Assembly (NCBI GenBank): GCA_019454625.1 | Contig: JACFNY010000048.1 | Coordinates: 1,765-10,098, forward strand | Source: Sphingomonadaceae bacterium | GTDB lineage: Bacteria > Pseudomonadota > Alphaproteobacteria > Sphingomonadales > Sphingomonadaceae | Length of the DNA: 8,334 bases | Reading direction: 5' to 3' | Part shown: positions 1-6,028 of the stretch, piece by piece | Layout of the letters: each line of letters starts with the position of its first letter | How positions within the stretch are numbered: position 1 is the first letter of the stretch | The notes under the pieces: generated by a model | The model's database searches: none | What the model was told of the DNA's origin: nothing | The model's input: only the letters and a program-made list of their open reading frames with translations | Position numbers and translations under genes: made by a program

Positions 1-1
1 G

Positions 2-382
2 ACCGCCGACGCCTTCACGCTCTTCGAACGGCTGGAGGCGAAGCTGGAGCGCTTCCCCGGCCAGCTGAAGCGCGCGGCGGTGGAACTCGCCAAGGACTGG
101 CGGACAGACCGCTACCTCCGGCGGCTGGAGGCGATGATGATCGTCGCCGACCGCGAGGTGACGCTTGTGCTGACCGGAACGGGCGACGTGCTGGAGCCCG
201 AGCACAACGTGACCGCGATCGGCTCGGGCGGCAACTATGCGCTCTCCGCCGCGCGCGCGCTGATCGACATCGACGGGCTTTCGGCGGACGACGTGGCGCA
301 GAAGGCCATGAACATCGCCGCCGACATCTGCGTCTTCACCAACACCAATCTCACCATCGAAACGCTGGAGGCGGCCCAATGA
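2..382 (+). CDS. hslV: HslV (ClpQ) peptidase subunit, 5'-truncated
   Basis: Proteolytic subunit of the HslVU (ClpQY) ATP-dependent protease, a cytoplasmic double-hexamer N-terminal threonine peptidase. The reading frame is open from base 2 and gives 126 residues before TGA at 380-382. It opens with TADAFTLFE and continues through [33 protein letters not shown] and [10 protein letters not shown]. These match the middle and C-terminal parts of HslV, the last being the region that binds a cation in known structures. About 50 N-terminal residues, including the catalytic Thr, lie upstream of the window, so activity cannot be judged here. The GTG at 80 is an internal Val codon, not a start. The stop overlaps the hslU start as ATGA, and the hslU ribosome site GGAGG (367-371) lies inside this gene, which suggests translational coupling. 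Identity is very secure. Confidence 0.97.
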   Translation, partial: TADAFTLFERLEAKLERFPGQLKRAAVELAKDWRTDRYLRRLEAMMIVADREVTLVLTGTGDVLEPEHNVTAIGSGGNYALSAARALIDIDGLSADDVAQKAMNIAADICVFTNTNLTIETLEAAQ

Positions 383-1722
383 ACGTCGAAGCCCCCATCA
401 AGAACACCGCAGGATCGGGCGAAGCCATCTCCGCACTCACGCCCAAGGCCGTCGTCGCGGCGCTCGACCGCTACATCGTCGGCCAGAACGACGCCAAGCG
501 CGCGGTCGCCGTTGCGCTCAGGAACCGCTGGCGGCGCCAGCAGCTGCCCGAGGACATGCGCGACGAGGTGAGCCCCAAGAACATCCTGATGATCGGGCCG
601 ACCGGCTGCGGCAAGACCGAGATCAGCCGCCGCCTCGCGAAGCTCGCCGAGGCACCGTTCCTGAAGGTGGAGGCGACCAAGTTCACCGAGGTCGGCTATG
701 TCGGCCGCGACGTCGAGCAGATCGTGCGCGATCTCGTCGAGGAAGCCATCCGCCTCGTCCGCGAGACGAAGCGGAAGGGCGTGCGCGATCAGGCCGAACA
801 GGCCGCCGAGGCGCGCGTGCTCGATGCGCTCGTCGGCAAGGACGCGAGCGGCGCCACGCGCGACCGTTTCCGCGAGAAGCTGATCGCGGGCGAGCTTTCC
901 GACAAGGAGATCGAGATCGAGGTCGACGAGGCCCCGCAGATGCCCTTCGAGATCCCCGGCATGGCCGGGCAGGTCGGCATGATCGACCTCGGCGGCATGT
1001 TCGGCAAGCTGGGCGGCCAGCGCACGAAGAAGCGCAAGCTGAAGGTGCGGCAGGCGTGGGAAGCGCTCGTCAACGAGGAGTCCGACAAGCGCCTCGACCA
1101 GGAGGAGGTGAACCGCGAGGCGATCCAGGCGGCCGAGCATAACGGCATCGTGTTCCTCGACGAGATCGACAAGATCGCCGTTTCCGACGTGCGCGGCGGC
1201 TCCGTCTCGCGCGAAGGCGTGCAGCGCGACCTGCTGCCGCTGATCGAGGGCACGACGGTCGCCACCAAGTACGGCCCGGTGAAGACGGACCATATCCTGT
1301 TCATCGCCTCGGGCGCGTTCCATGTCGCCAAGCCCTCCGACCTGCTGCCGGAGCTTCAGGGCCGCCTGCCGATCCGCGTCGAGCTCAAGGGCCTGACGGA
1401 AGCGGATTTCCGCCGCATCCTGACGGACACCGAAGCCTCGCTGGTGAAGCAGTACGCGGCGCTGATCGGCACGGAGGGCGTGAACCTCGACTTCACCGAC
1501 GACGCCATCGACGCCATCGCGCGGATCGCGGCGCAGGTGAACGACCGCATCGAGAACATCGGCGCGCGGCGGCTCCAGACGGTGCTCGAGAAGCTGCTCG
1601 AGGAGATCAGCTTCGACGCCTCCGAGCGCGGCGGCTCGGCGGTGAGGATCGACGCGGCCTACGTGGACGCGCAGCTTTCCGACATCGCGCGCGACAACGA
1701 TCTGTCGAAGTACATTCTCTAG
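379..1722 (+). CDS. hslU: HslU (ClpY) AAA+ unfoldase ATPase
   Basis: Hexameric AAA+ ATPase that unfolds substrates and feeds them into HslV. It is 447 aa, about the usual length (E. coli about 443), with a roughly 13-residue N-terminal extension before [17 protein letters not shown]. Visible motifs are Walker A GPTGCGKT (73-80), pore loop GYVG (106-109), the charged I-domain (about 125-250), Walker B IVFLDE (257-262), sensor-1 region FIASGAF (309-314), the arginine-finger segment [10 protein letters not shown] (325-334) and sensor-2 GARRL (395-399). The C-terminus ends SKYIL, the hydrophobic tail that in the known complex inserts between HslV subunits. Start: the ATG overlaps the hslV stop and has GGAGG 7 nt upstream. 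No promoter is visible between the two genes, so they are co-transcribed. The gene ends 7 nt short of the convergent methyltransferase/I78 stop. Confidence 0.98.
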   Translation: MNVEAPIKNTAGSGEAISALTPKAVVAALDRYIVGQNDAKRAVAVALRNRWRRQQLPEDMRDEVSPKNILMIGPTGCGKTEISRRLAKLAEAPFLKVEATKFTEVGYVGRDVEQIVRDLVEEAIRLVRETKRKGVRDQAEQAAEARVLDALVGKDASGATRDRFREKLIAGELSDKEIEIEVDEAPQMPFEIPGMAGQVGMIDLGGMFGKLGGQRTKKRKLKVRQAWEALVNEESDKRLDQEEVNREAIQAAEHNGIVFLDEIDKIAVSDVRGGSVSREGVQRDLLPLIEGTTVATKYGPVKTDHILFIASGAFHVAKPSDLLPELQGRLPIRVELKGLTEADFRRILTDTEASLVKQYAALIGTEGVNLDFTDDAIDAIARIAAQVNDRIENIGARRLQTVLEKLLEEISFDASERGGSAVRIDAAYVDAQLSDIARDNDLSKYIL

Positions 1723-1727
1723 ATGGC

Positions 1728-1754
1728 CATCACCCGCAGGAAACGCGGGTGATG
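1728..1754. terminator. Shared hairpin between convergent genes, possible bidirectional terminator
   Basis: Perfect 10-bp inverted repeat CATCACCCGC (1728-1737) and GCGGGTGATG (1745-1754) around a 7-nt loop. It starts 5 nt after the hslU stop and overlaps the last codons and the stop of the convergent minus-strand gene. Neither strand has a T-run after the stem, so it is not a textbook intrinsic terminator. It could be a U-less terminator, a 3'-end stabiliser or a barrier between converging polymerases. The conserved TRVxCG protein motif on the minus strand also constrains these bases. Confidence 0.5.
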
Positions 1755-2716
1755 TTGCCGCCTTCATCGGTGGCGATGGTCAGCCGGTCCGGCCGGAAGT
1801 CCATCGTCACCGCGCCGTTCGGCGGCACGACGCGCGCGGTGCGGGCGCCGGTTGCCGCCTTCATCTTCCCGACCGTCGCCTCGTCGGCGGGCCGGCCGAT
1901 GAAACCTTGCGCCTTGTCCACGTCGCAGGCCATCGCGAGATCATCCTTCGGGGCGCCGTCCGGCTTGCTGAACCTGTAGACGACGCGGTCGGTCTTGCCG
2001 CGCACGGCGGGATCGAACACCGACTTCGACAGGTCGTCGCCCGGCACGCGCAGCACATCCGATTCGCCTTCGAAAGCAAAACCGGCGCGCTCGAAATCCG
2101 CTCGGATCACGGCGGGGTCGATGCGGTGTGTCTTGTCCGCCTCGGCGCGCGTGTCGGCGCCCGCGGGGCCGACATGGTCGATGACGCCGACGATGCCGCC
2201 CGGCTTCATGGCGCCGTAGAGCTTCGCGAGCACGTCCGCGGGCTCGACGCGCGCGAAGCCGTATTCGGCGCTCTCCCAATAGGTGTCGTGATAGACGAGG
2301 TGGAGCAGCGCGAAATCGAAGCTGGCGGGCGCAAGCGCGAGGTTCGGCAGCGGCACCGCGAACGCCGAGGCGTTCTTCACGCGGCTGCGGATGCCGTCCC
2401 ACGCCGTCTTCGCCTGTTCGTTCGCGGCGATGCCGGGCGGGTTCCACGCGACGACGGCGCCCTTCGGCCCGACCGCGCGGGCCATGATTTCGCTGTAGTA
2501 GCCGCGCCCGGCGAGGAAATCGAACGCCCGGTCGTCGCGTTCGAGGCCGAGGAACTTCAGGACCTCGGCGGGCTTGCGGCTCTCGTCGAGCTTCACCTCG
2601 GCTTCCGGGCGGTCCTTCGCGGCGACTGCGGCCGCAACGGCGGCGGGCGCGGCACGGACAGGCAGCGCGGGCAGGAGCAATGCAGCGGCGAGCAACGCGA
2701 ACGTCTTCGAGGTCAT
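1730..2716 (-). CDS. Exported class I methyltransferase-like protein with C-terminal I78 peptidase-inhibitor domain
   Basis: Predicted 328-aa exported protein with two domains. Residues 1-22 form a Sec signal peptide: a Lys near the N-terminus, a Leu/Ala core, and a likely cleavage after VRA. Residues about 35-255 resemble the COG4798-type predicted methyltransferases: DRAFDFLAGRGYYSEIMARA (motif I region, 62-81), LLHLVYHDTYW (137-147), GGIVGVIDHVGPAG (173-186), THRIDPAVIRADFERAGF (196-213) and VFDPAVRGKTDRVVYRF (233-249). Residues about 262-328 resemble the I78 inhibitor family: ACDVDKAQGFIGRPA, ATGARTARV, VTMDFRPDRL and a terminal ITRVSCG. The Cys pair C264/C327 is suited to a periplasmic disulfide. 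The substrate is unknown, and methyl transfer outside the cytoplasm would need explanation. The start at 2716 is chosen because AGGGGAG lies 7 nt upstream and the signal peptide begins there. It is the last gene of the timA-mltA-smr set, 58 nt after the smr stop. Confidence 0.85.
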   Translation of the reverse strand: MTSKTFALLAAALLLPALPVRAAPAAVAAAVAAKDRPEAEVKLDESRKPAEVLKFLGLERDDRAFDFLAGRGYYSEIMARAVGPKGAVVAWNPPGIAANEQAKTAWDGIRSRVKNASAFAVPLPNLALAPASFDFALLHLVYHDTYWESAEYGFARVEPADVLAKLYGAMKPGGIVGVIDHVGPAGADTRAEADKTHRIDPAVIRADFERAGFAFEGESDVLRVPGDDLSKSVFDPAVRGKTDRVVYRFSKPDGAPKDDLAMACDVDKAQGFIGRPADEATVGKMKAATGARTARVVPPNGAVTMDFRPDRLTIATDEGGNITRVSCG

Positions 2717-2723
2717 CGGCGAT

Positions 2724-2730
2724 CTCCCCT
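2724..2730 (-). promoter_or_regulatory. Ribosome binding site fixing the methyltransferase/I78 start
   Basis: On the minus strand AGGGGAG lies 7 nt before ATG at 2716. The in-frame ATG at 2749 would add 11 polar residues (MIGNRNQGRSP) ahead of the signal peptide and has no comparable site, so the downstream start is preferred. Confidence 0.75.
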
Positions 2731-2774
2731 GATTCCTGTTCCCGATCATGCCACTCGCGGCAACGACGGTACAG

Positions 2775-3317
2775 CTACCGCTTGCGCCGCAGGATCACGT
2801 ACCACGCGCCGCTGCCGCCGTGGCGCGGATGCGCCGGGCGGATGGCGGCGATGAAGGGCCGGAGCGCCGGGGTCGCCGCCCAGCGGGAGAAGTTCGCGGC
2901 GATGACGCCGCGCGGACGCCCGTCCTTGCCGGCGGGGCGGGTCTTGCCGGTGATGACGAGCAGTGTCCGCACATCGTCCCGCCATGCGCGCTCGAGCGCC
3001 CCGGCGAGGGCTTCGTAGGCCTCGTCCTGCGTGTGGCCGTGCAGATCGACGGTACGCTCCGCCTCGATATTGCCCTTGCGGATGCGGCGGTCCCAGCCGC
3101 CGTCGAGCGAGGCGGCCGCCGGCGCGGCGGCGGCGCGCTGGCGCGAGAGTTCAGGGGCTTCGATCGGCTGCGGGCGGACCTGCACGCGCAGCCGCGGCGG
3201 CTCCGGCGGCAGGGGGCCGCGCGATCTCAGCGGGCGGACGGACGCCGTGACCTTCGCCCAGAGTACGTCATCGGGCGCGGCGTCCGCGTCCGAAGGCGGT
3301 TCAGGCCGCCGCGCCAC
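2775..3317 (-). CDS. Short Smr (MutS2 C-terminal-like) domain protein
   Basis: 180-aa protein with a C-terminal Smr domain (about 89-177), a fold linked to endonuclease or nucleic-acid cleavage activity in MutS2 and stand-alone Smr proteins. Diagnostic motifs are VDLHGHT (90-96), LLVITGK (119-125) and HGGSGAWYVILRR (166-178). The N-terminal 75 residues are Pro/Arg/Ala-rich and probably disordered, ending in LDGGWDRRIRKG, a segment I associate with alphaproteobacterial members. Its substrate, DNA or RNA, cannot be read from the sequence. The start is GTG at 3317, which overlaps the end of mltA by 17 bp, and no Shine-Dalgarno sequence is visible, so translation probably depends on coupling to mltA. 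No upstream in-frame start is evident, and the next candidates are internal Val codons. The stop lies in a small inverted repeat (2767-2780). The family is secure; the cellular role is not. Confidence 0.92.
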   Translation of the reverse strand: MARRPEPPSDADAAPDDVLWAKVTASVRPLRSRGPLPPEPPRLRVQVRPQPIEAPELSRQRAAAAPAAASLDGGWDRRIRKGNIEAERTVDLHGHTQDEAYEALAGALERAWRDDVRTLLVITGKTRPAGKDGRPRGVIAANFSRWAATPALRPFIAAIRPAHPRHGGSGAWYVILRRKR

Positions 3318-4518
3318 GGGTGAGACGCGCCGCCGCCGCCTTCGGCAGCAGGATGAAGGCCGCGCCCTCGCTGGAAAGCCCGCCGGCGATGGTGCGCGCC
3401 CGCTCGCCCGCGCCCCAGAACAGGTCGAAGCGGTTCGCGCCCTTGATGGCGCCGCCGGTATCCTGCGCCACCATCAGCGCCGCGAACGGCTTCATGCCGC
3501 GATCGACATCCGTGTAGCGCGTGGAGAGCCAGACGGGCGCGCCCAGGGGCACGAACATCGGATCGGCGGCGAGGCTGCGCTCCGGCGTCACCGGCGTGCC
3601 CATCGCGCCGAGCGGGCCTTCGCCGGTCAGTTCCTTGAAGAAGATGTAGCTCTTGTTCTCGTGCATGAGCTTGCGGCCGTCCTCGGGATTGGCGCGCAGC
3701 CAGCGCATGATGCCCTGCATCGAGGCCTCGCCGGGGGCGAGCACGTTCATCTCGCGAAGACGCTTCCCGATGCCGACATACTCGCGGCCGTTCTGGCCCG
3801 CGTAGCCGATGCGCATGACGCTGCCGTCGGGCAGGCGCAGACGCCCCGAGCCCTGAATCTGGAGGAAGAAGAACTCCACCTCGTCCGCCGCCCAAGCGAT
3901 CTCGAGGTTGCGGTCGAACAGCGCGCCGTTGTCGATGTCCTCGCGCGACCAGTAGAGCTGGTAGGCGCCGGTCTCGTCGATGCGGCCGGTGGCCTTCTTC
4001 ATCTGGGCAGGGTTGGCCGGGTCGGGCTGGTCGACGCGCACGAGGTCGCCCGGAAGCCCGTAGATCGGCACCAGATAGCCGGGGCCGCGCGTGCGCGATC
4101 CCGCGATCTCCGGCTCGTAGTAGCCGGTGACGAACGCCGCGCCGGTGCCGACGCGGACAGGCGTGAAGTTCACCTCGAAGAAGGCGCGCGGGTCAGTGGC
4201 GGCGGGAACGAGGTTGCAGGCGGTTTCCCAGTCGGACGCGATGGTGAGCCCGGAGAGGTCCGTGCGGCGCGTGACGGCGCGGCAGGACTTGCGGAACGCG
4301 GCGAGGGTGGCGGCGAAGTCGTTGGTTTCCCAGCCGGGAATCTCGGCGAACGTGGCGGGTGCGGCGCCGAGCGCCGCCGCCGTCGCAGGCCCTGCGGGCG
4401 CAACCGGCGCAGGCTGCGCGCCCGGCGACACCGGCGCGGCAGGCGTCGTGACGGCGCGCGGCGACGCGCACGCGGCGACCGCGAGCAGGAACAGCATGGG
4501 GAAAAAGCGATGACGCAC
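3301..4518 (-). CDS. mltA: Membrane-bound lytic murein transglycosylase A (lipoprotein)
   Basis: Cleaves the MurNAc-GlcNAc bond of peptidoglycan to give 1,6-anhydro-MurNAc ends, acting from the outer membrane in the periplasm. It is 405 aa from the chosen GTG. Arg/His at the N-terminus, a hydrophobic core and the lipobox VAAC (Cys17) mark it as a lipoprotein, followed by an Ala/Pro-rich linker to about residue 55. The MltA and 3D-type beta-barrel regions carry FVTGYYEPEI (129-138), FFFLQIQGSGRL (216-227) and VAQDTGGAIKGANRFDLFWG (350-369). Asp352, in QDTGG, corresponds to the catalytic Asp of E. coli MltA. Start: GTG at 4518 has GGAG 6 nt upstream, whereas the TTG at 4533 would add five residues without a well-placed site. 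It follows timA after 87 nt and overlaps smr. Confidence 0.95.
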   Translation of the reverse strand: MRHRFFPMLFLLAVAACASPRAVTTPAAPVSPGAQPAPVAPAGPATAAALGAAPATFAEIPGWETNDFAATLAAFRKSCRAVTRRTDLSGLTIASDWETACNLVPAATDPRAFFEVNFTPVRVGTGAAFVTGYYEPEIAGSRTRGPGYLVPIYGLPGDLVRVDQPDPANPAQMKKATGRIDETGAYQLYWSREDIDNGALFDRNLEIAWAADEVEFFFLQIQGSGRLRLPDGSVMRIGYAGQNGREYVGIGKRLREMNVLAPGEASMQGIMRWLRANPEDGRKLMHENKSYIFFKELTGEGPLGAMGTPVTPERSLAADPMFVPLGAPVWLSTRYTDVDRGMKPFAALMVAQDTGGAIKGANRFDLFWGAGERARTIAGGLSSEGAAFILLPKAAAARLTRGAAA

Positions 4519-4524
4519 GCGGAA

Positions 4525-4528
4525 CTCC
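4525..4528 (-). promoter_or_regulatory. Ribosome binding site supporting the mltA GTG start
   Basis: On the minus strand GGAG sits 6 nt before GTG at 4518. The alternative TTG at 4533 is preceded by AGG with almost no spacing, so the GTG is the better start. Confidence 0.6.
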
Positions 4529-4555
4529 GGCAAACCTGATCGGAGCGCAGAGCTA

Positions 4556-4583
4556 GCGGATTTCGGTCGCGGCGGGAATCCGC
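4556..4583 (-). other. Inverted repeat in the timA-mltA gap
   Basis: Perfect 7-bp repeat GCGGATT (4556-4562) and AATCCGC (4577-4583) around a 14-nt loop, 22 nt past the timA stop in transcript direction and 37 nt before the mltA start. There is no T-run. It could lower readthrough, mark an RNA-processing site or be chance in a GC-rich background. Confidence 0.3.
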
Positions 4584-4595
4584 ATTCGTCGCAAG

Positions 4596-4614
4596 GACGC
4601 CGTGATCAGGCGTC
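4596..4614 (-). other. Hairpin with the timA stop codon in its loop
   Basis: Perfect 6-bp stem GACGCC/GGCGTC enclosing a 7-nt loop, TGATCAC on the minus strand. The loop begins with the timA TGA stop. It may be a weak attenuator or a stabiliser of the upstream message. No T-run follows. Confidence 0.35.
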
Positions 4615-5280
4615 TTCGTCGGTGTCGATGAGCAGCCAGTTGGGGTCGGCGGCCCCGGTATGGCGGCTGAACGTCCAGACGTCGTGCGACTGCACCGCGT
4701 CCGACAGCGAGCCGCTGACGACGCTGCCCGCCTTGTCGCGCGTGACGGCGACGAGATCGGCGTCGAAGCGCAGCGTCACCTCGGCCATCGCGCCGCGAAG
4801 CTGCGCGGCGACGATCTCGACCTTTTCAAGCGACACGAGGCGATTCTCGAGCGTCAGCCCTTCCGCCTCGCGCGCGGCGATCGCCTCGGCGAACTGGTCG
4901 GCGATGTCATCGGAAACGAGGTCGCGCAGCGCCGCGACGTCGCCCTTCCAGAAGGCTTCGAGGATCATGCGGTAGGCGGCCTTGGCGCCCTCGGCGAAGC
5001 GCGCGGGATCGAAGGAGGGATCGGCCGCGGCGATCGCGTTCAGCGATTCCTTCAGCGCGGGCGACATGTCGGCGGGAAGGTCGAGCGGCGCGGCGGGCGG
5101 CAGATCATAGCTGCCCGCGCGCGGCGGCGTCTGCTGCTCGGCGGGGCTGCGGCGGACGATTTCGCCCGCGGGCTCCTCGTGGCCGGTGCGACGGCCGAGC
5201 ACGCTGACGAGCCGGAGGGCGATGAACCCCGCGAGCATCGCCAGAACGACGATCTCGATCAGTCCGCTGCTGTCGCCCAT
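4606..5280 (-). CDS. timA: TimA-type Tim44 domain adaptor, membrane-anchored
   Basis: 224-aa inner-membrane protein of the bacterial Tim44-like family, related to the mitochondrial import-motor component Tim44. It has a short polar N-terminus and one transmembrane segment (about residues 7-25, IEIVVLAMLAGFIALRLVSV). A Pro/Arg-rich linker follows (about 30-72), then the Tim44-like NTF2-fold domain (about 75-222) with FAEGAKAAYRMILEAFWKGD (95-114) and the family's closing pattern HDVWTFSRHTGAADPNWLLI (199-218). With the anchor at the N-terminus, the domain most likely faces the cytoplasm. Bacterial members have been proposed as membrane-protein adaptors; the partner here is unknown. ATG at 5280 has AAGG 9 nt upstream. 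It is the first gene of the leftward set and diverges from secB. Confidence 0.9.
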   Translation of the reverse strand: MGDSSGLIEIVVLAMLAGFIALRLVSVLGRRTGHEEPAGEIVRRSPAEQQTPPRAGSYDLPPAAPLDLPADMSPALKESLNAIAAADPSFDPARFAEGAKAAYRMILEAFWKGDVAALRDLVSDDIADQFAEAIAAREAEGLTLENRLVSLEKVEIVAAQLRGAMAEVTLRFDADLVAVTRDKAGSVVSGSLSDAVQSHDVWTFSRHTGAADPNWLLIDTDEDA

Positions 5281-5349
5281 GATTCTCTACCTTCAAGCGT
5301 CCTTTCAACCGCATTTGCTTAACAGCGCCGTGCGGCCCCGTCCACGCAG

Positions 5350-5370
5350 CTTAACCTGTTTTCCGTTAAG
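5350..5370. repeat. Inverted repeat CTTAAC-N9-GTTAAG, possible operator
   Basis: Perfect 6-bp half-sites at 5350-5355 and 5365-5370 in the timA/secB divergent region, with a third CTTAAC at 5318-5323, 32 bp to the left in the same orientation as the first. The right half-site overlaps the proposed timA -10 and the interval covers its expected start point, a location suited to a repressor. No regulator can be named. Confidence 0.35.
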
Positions 5371-5395
5371 ATAGGCTATTCTCCGCCGCATACAA
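5368..5395 (-). promoter_or_regulatory. Candidate promoter for the timA operon
   Basis: On the minus strand TTGTAT (5395-5390) and TATCTT (5373-5368) are separated by 16 bp, a reasonable housekeeping-sigma match of the TATNNT type. It would give a leader of about 80 nt before the timA ATG. The facing + strand has a -10-like TATTCT at 5377-5382 that could serve secB, but no good -35 accompanies it, so the secB promoter is unresolved. Nothing else coding is seen in 5281-5481. Confidence 0.4.
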
Positions 5396-5481
5396 GGAAC
5401 AGCGCCGCCTTGCGCCGGTTCCATGCGCCTGCTAGCGAGCGCGCGATATTCCAGACATTCAACAGAATTGAGACCTGAATC

Positions 5482-6006
5482 ATGGCCGAGAACGAAACGG
5501 GCGACGAAGGCTACATCAACGGCAACGGCGGCGAAGCCCCGGCGGAAGCTCTGCCGCAGGTGAGCATCCTCGCGCAGTACGTGAAGGACTTGTCGTTCGA
5601 GAACCCCGGCGCGCCGCAGTCGCTGCAGCAGGGCGCGGGCCAGCCGAAGATCGAGATCAACGTCAATGTCGGCGTCCGCCAGCAGGGCGAGAACGTCTAC
5701 GAGGTGGAGCTGAAGCTCTCCGCGAACGCGACCTTCGAAACCGGCAAGACCGCCTTCATCACCGAGCTCCTCTACGGCGGCCTGTTCGGCCTGCAGAACG
5801 TGCCGCAGGAGCACCTCGAGCTGTTCCTCGTCGTCGAGGCGCCGCGCCAGCTGTTCCCGTTCGCCCGCCGCATCTTCGCGGACGCGACGCGCGACGGCGG
5901 CTTCCCGCCGCTGATGCTCGACCCGATCGACTTCGCGCAGCTCTATTTCGCCCGCCAGCAGCAGGCGGAAGAGGCAGGCCAGTCCGGCGAGATCGGGCAC
6001 GCCTGA
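5482..6006 (+). CDS. secB: SecB protein-export chaperone
   Basis: Cytoplasmic tetrameric chaperone that holds preproteins unfolded and delivers them to SecA at the Sec translocon. It is 174 aa, somewhat longer than E. coli SecB (155). An acidic, Gly/Asn-rich N-terminal tail of about 25 residues precedes the conserved start VSILAQYVKDLSFENPGAP (27-45). Later signatures are IEINVNVGVRQQ (57-68), TAFITELLYGGLF (90-102), the strand containing LELFLVVEAPRQLFPFARR (112-130) and DGGFPPLMLDPIDFAQLY (138-155). The C-terminal tail is hydrophilic. ATG at 5482 is preceded only by a weak site (GAGA, 8 nt upstream). It is divergent from timA and 22 nt upstream of murJ, and probably co-transcribed with it. 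Sec-dependent cargo in this window would include MltA and the methyltransferase/I78 protein. Confidence 0.97.
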   Translation: MAENETGDEGYINGNGGEAPAEALPQVSILAQYVKDLSFENPGAPQSLQQGAGQPKIEINVNVGVRQQGENVYEVELKLSANATFETGKTAFITELLYGGLFGLQNVPQEHLELFLVVEAPRQLFPFARRIFADATRDGGFPPLMLDPIDFAQLYFARQQQAEEAGQSGEIGHA

Positions 6007-6007
6007 G

Positions 6008-6021
6008 GCCTCGCGGGAGGC
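6008..6021 (+). promoter_or_regulatory. Small hairpin covering the murJ ribosome binding site
   Basis: GCCTC (6008-6012) can pair with GAGGC (6017-6021) around a 4-nt loop. The murJ Shine-Dalgarno GGGAGG (6015-6020, 8 nt before ATG) lies within it. It starts right after the secB stop, so ribosomes finishing secB would open it, which would couple the two genes. The stem is short and may be chance. Confidence 0.3.
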
Positions 6022-6028
6022 AGCGCCC

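Noticed and set aside
235..1767. 510-codon open frame on the minus strand opposite hslV/hslU
   Set aside because: It is exactly antisense to a secure HslU gene. Its product is a low-complexity Arg/Ala/Leu/Asp mixture with no recognisable motif, as expected from G/C-rich third positions.
1730..2716. I78 domain as an inhibitor of the neighbouring HslVU protease
   Set aside because: The signal peptide and Cys pair place it outside the cytoplasm, whereas HslVU is cytoplasmic. The genes are convergent and not co-transcribed.
2717..2749. Upstream ATG at 2749 as the methyltransferase/I78 start
   Set aside because: It has no ribosome site and would put polar residues ahead of the signal peptide. 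ATG at 2716 has AGGGGAG at 7 nt.
1907..2854. 315-codon open frame on the plus strand opposite the methyltransferase/I78 gene
   Set aside because: The opposite strand has a signal peptide, a ribosome site and two family resemblances. This frame has none.
4519..4533. TTG at 4533 as the mltA start
   Set aside because: No well-spaced ribosome site. GTG at 4518 has GGAG at 6 nt and gives a standard-length lipoprotein signal.
3031..4539. 502-codon open frame on the plus strand opposite smr and mltA
   Set aside because: It is antisense to MltA, which has a lipobox and catalytic motifs. The product is Arg/Gly/Ala-rich with no family resemblance.
5350..5370. CtrA-type site (TTAA-N7-TTAA) in the timA/secB region
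   Set aside because: The two TTAA elements are 11 nt apart and the pattern is an inverted CTTAAC/GTTAAG pair, so it does not fit the CtrA consensus.
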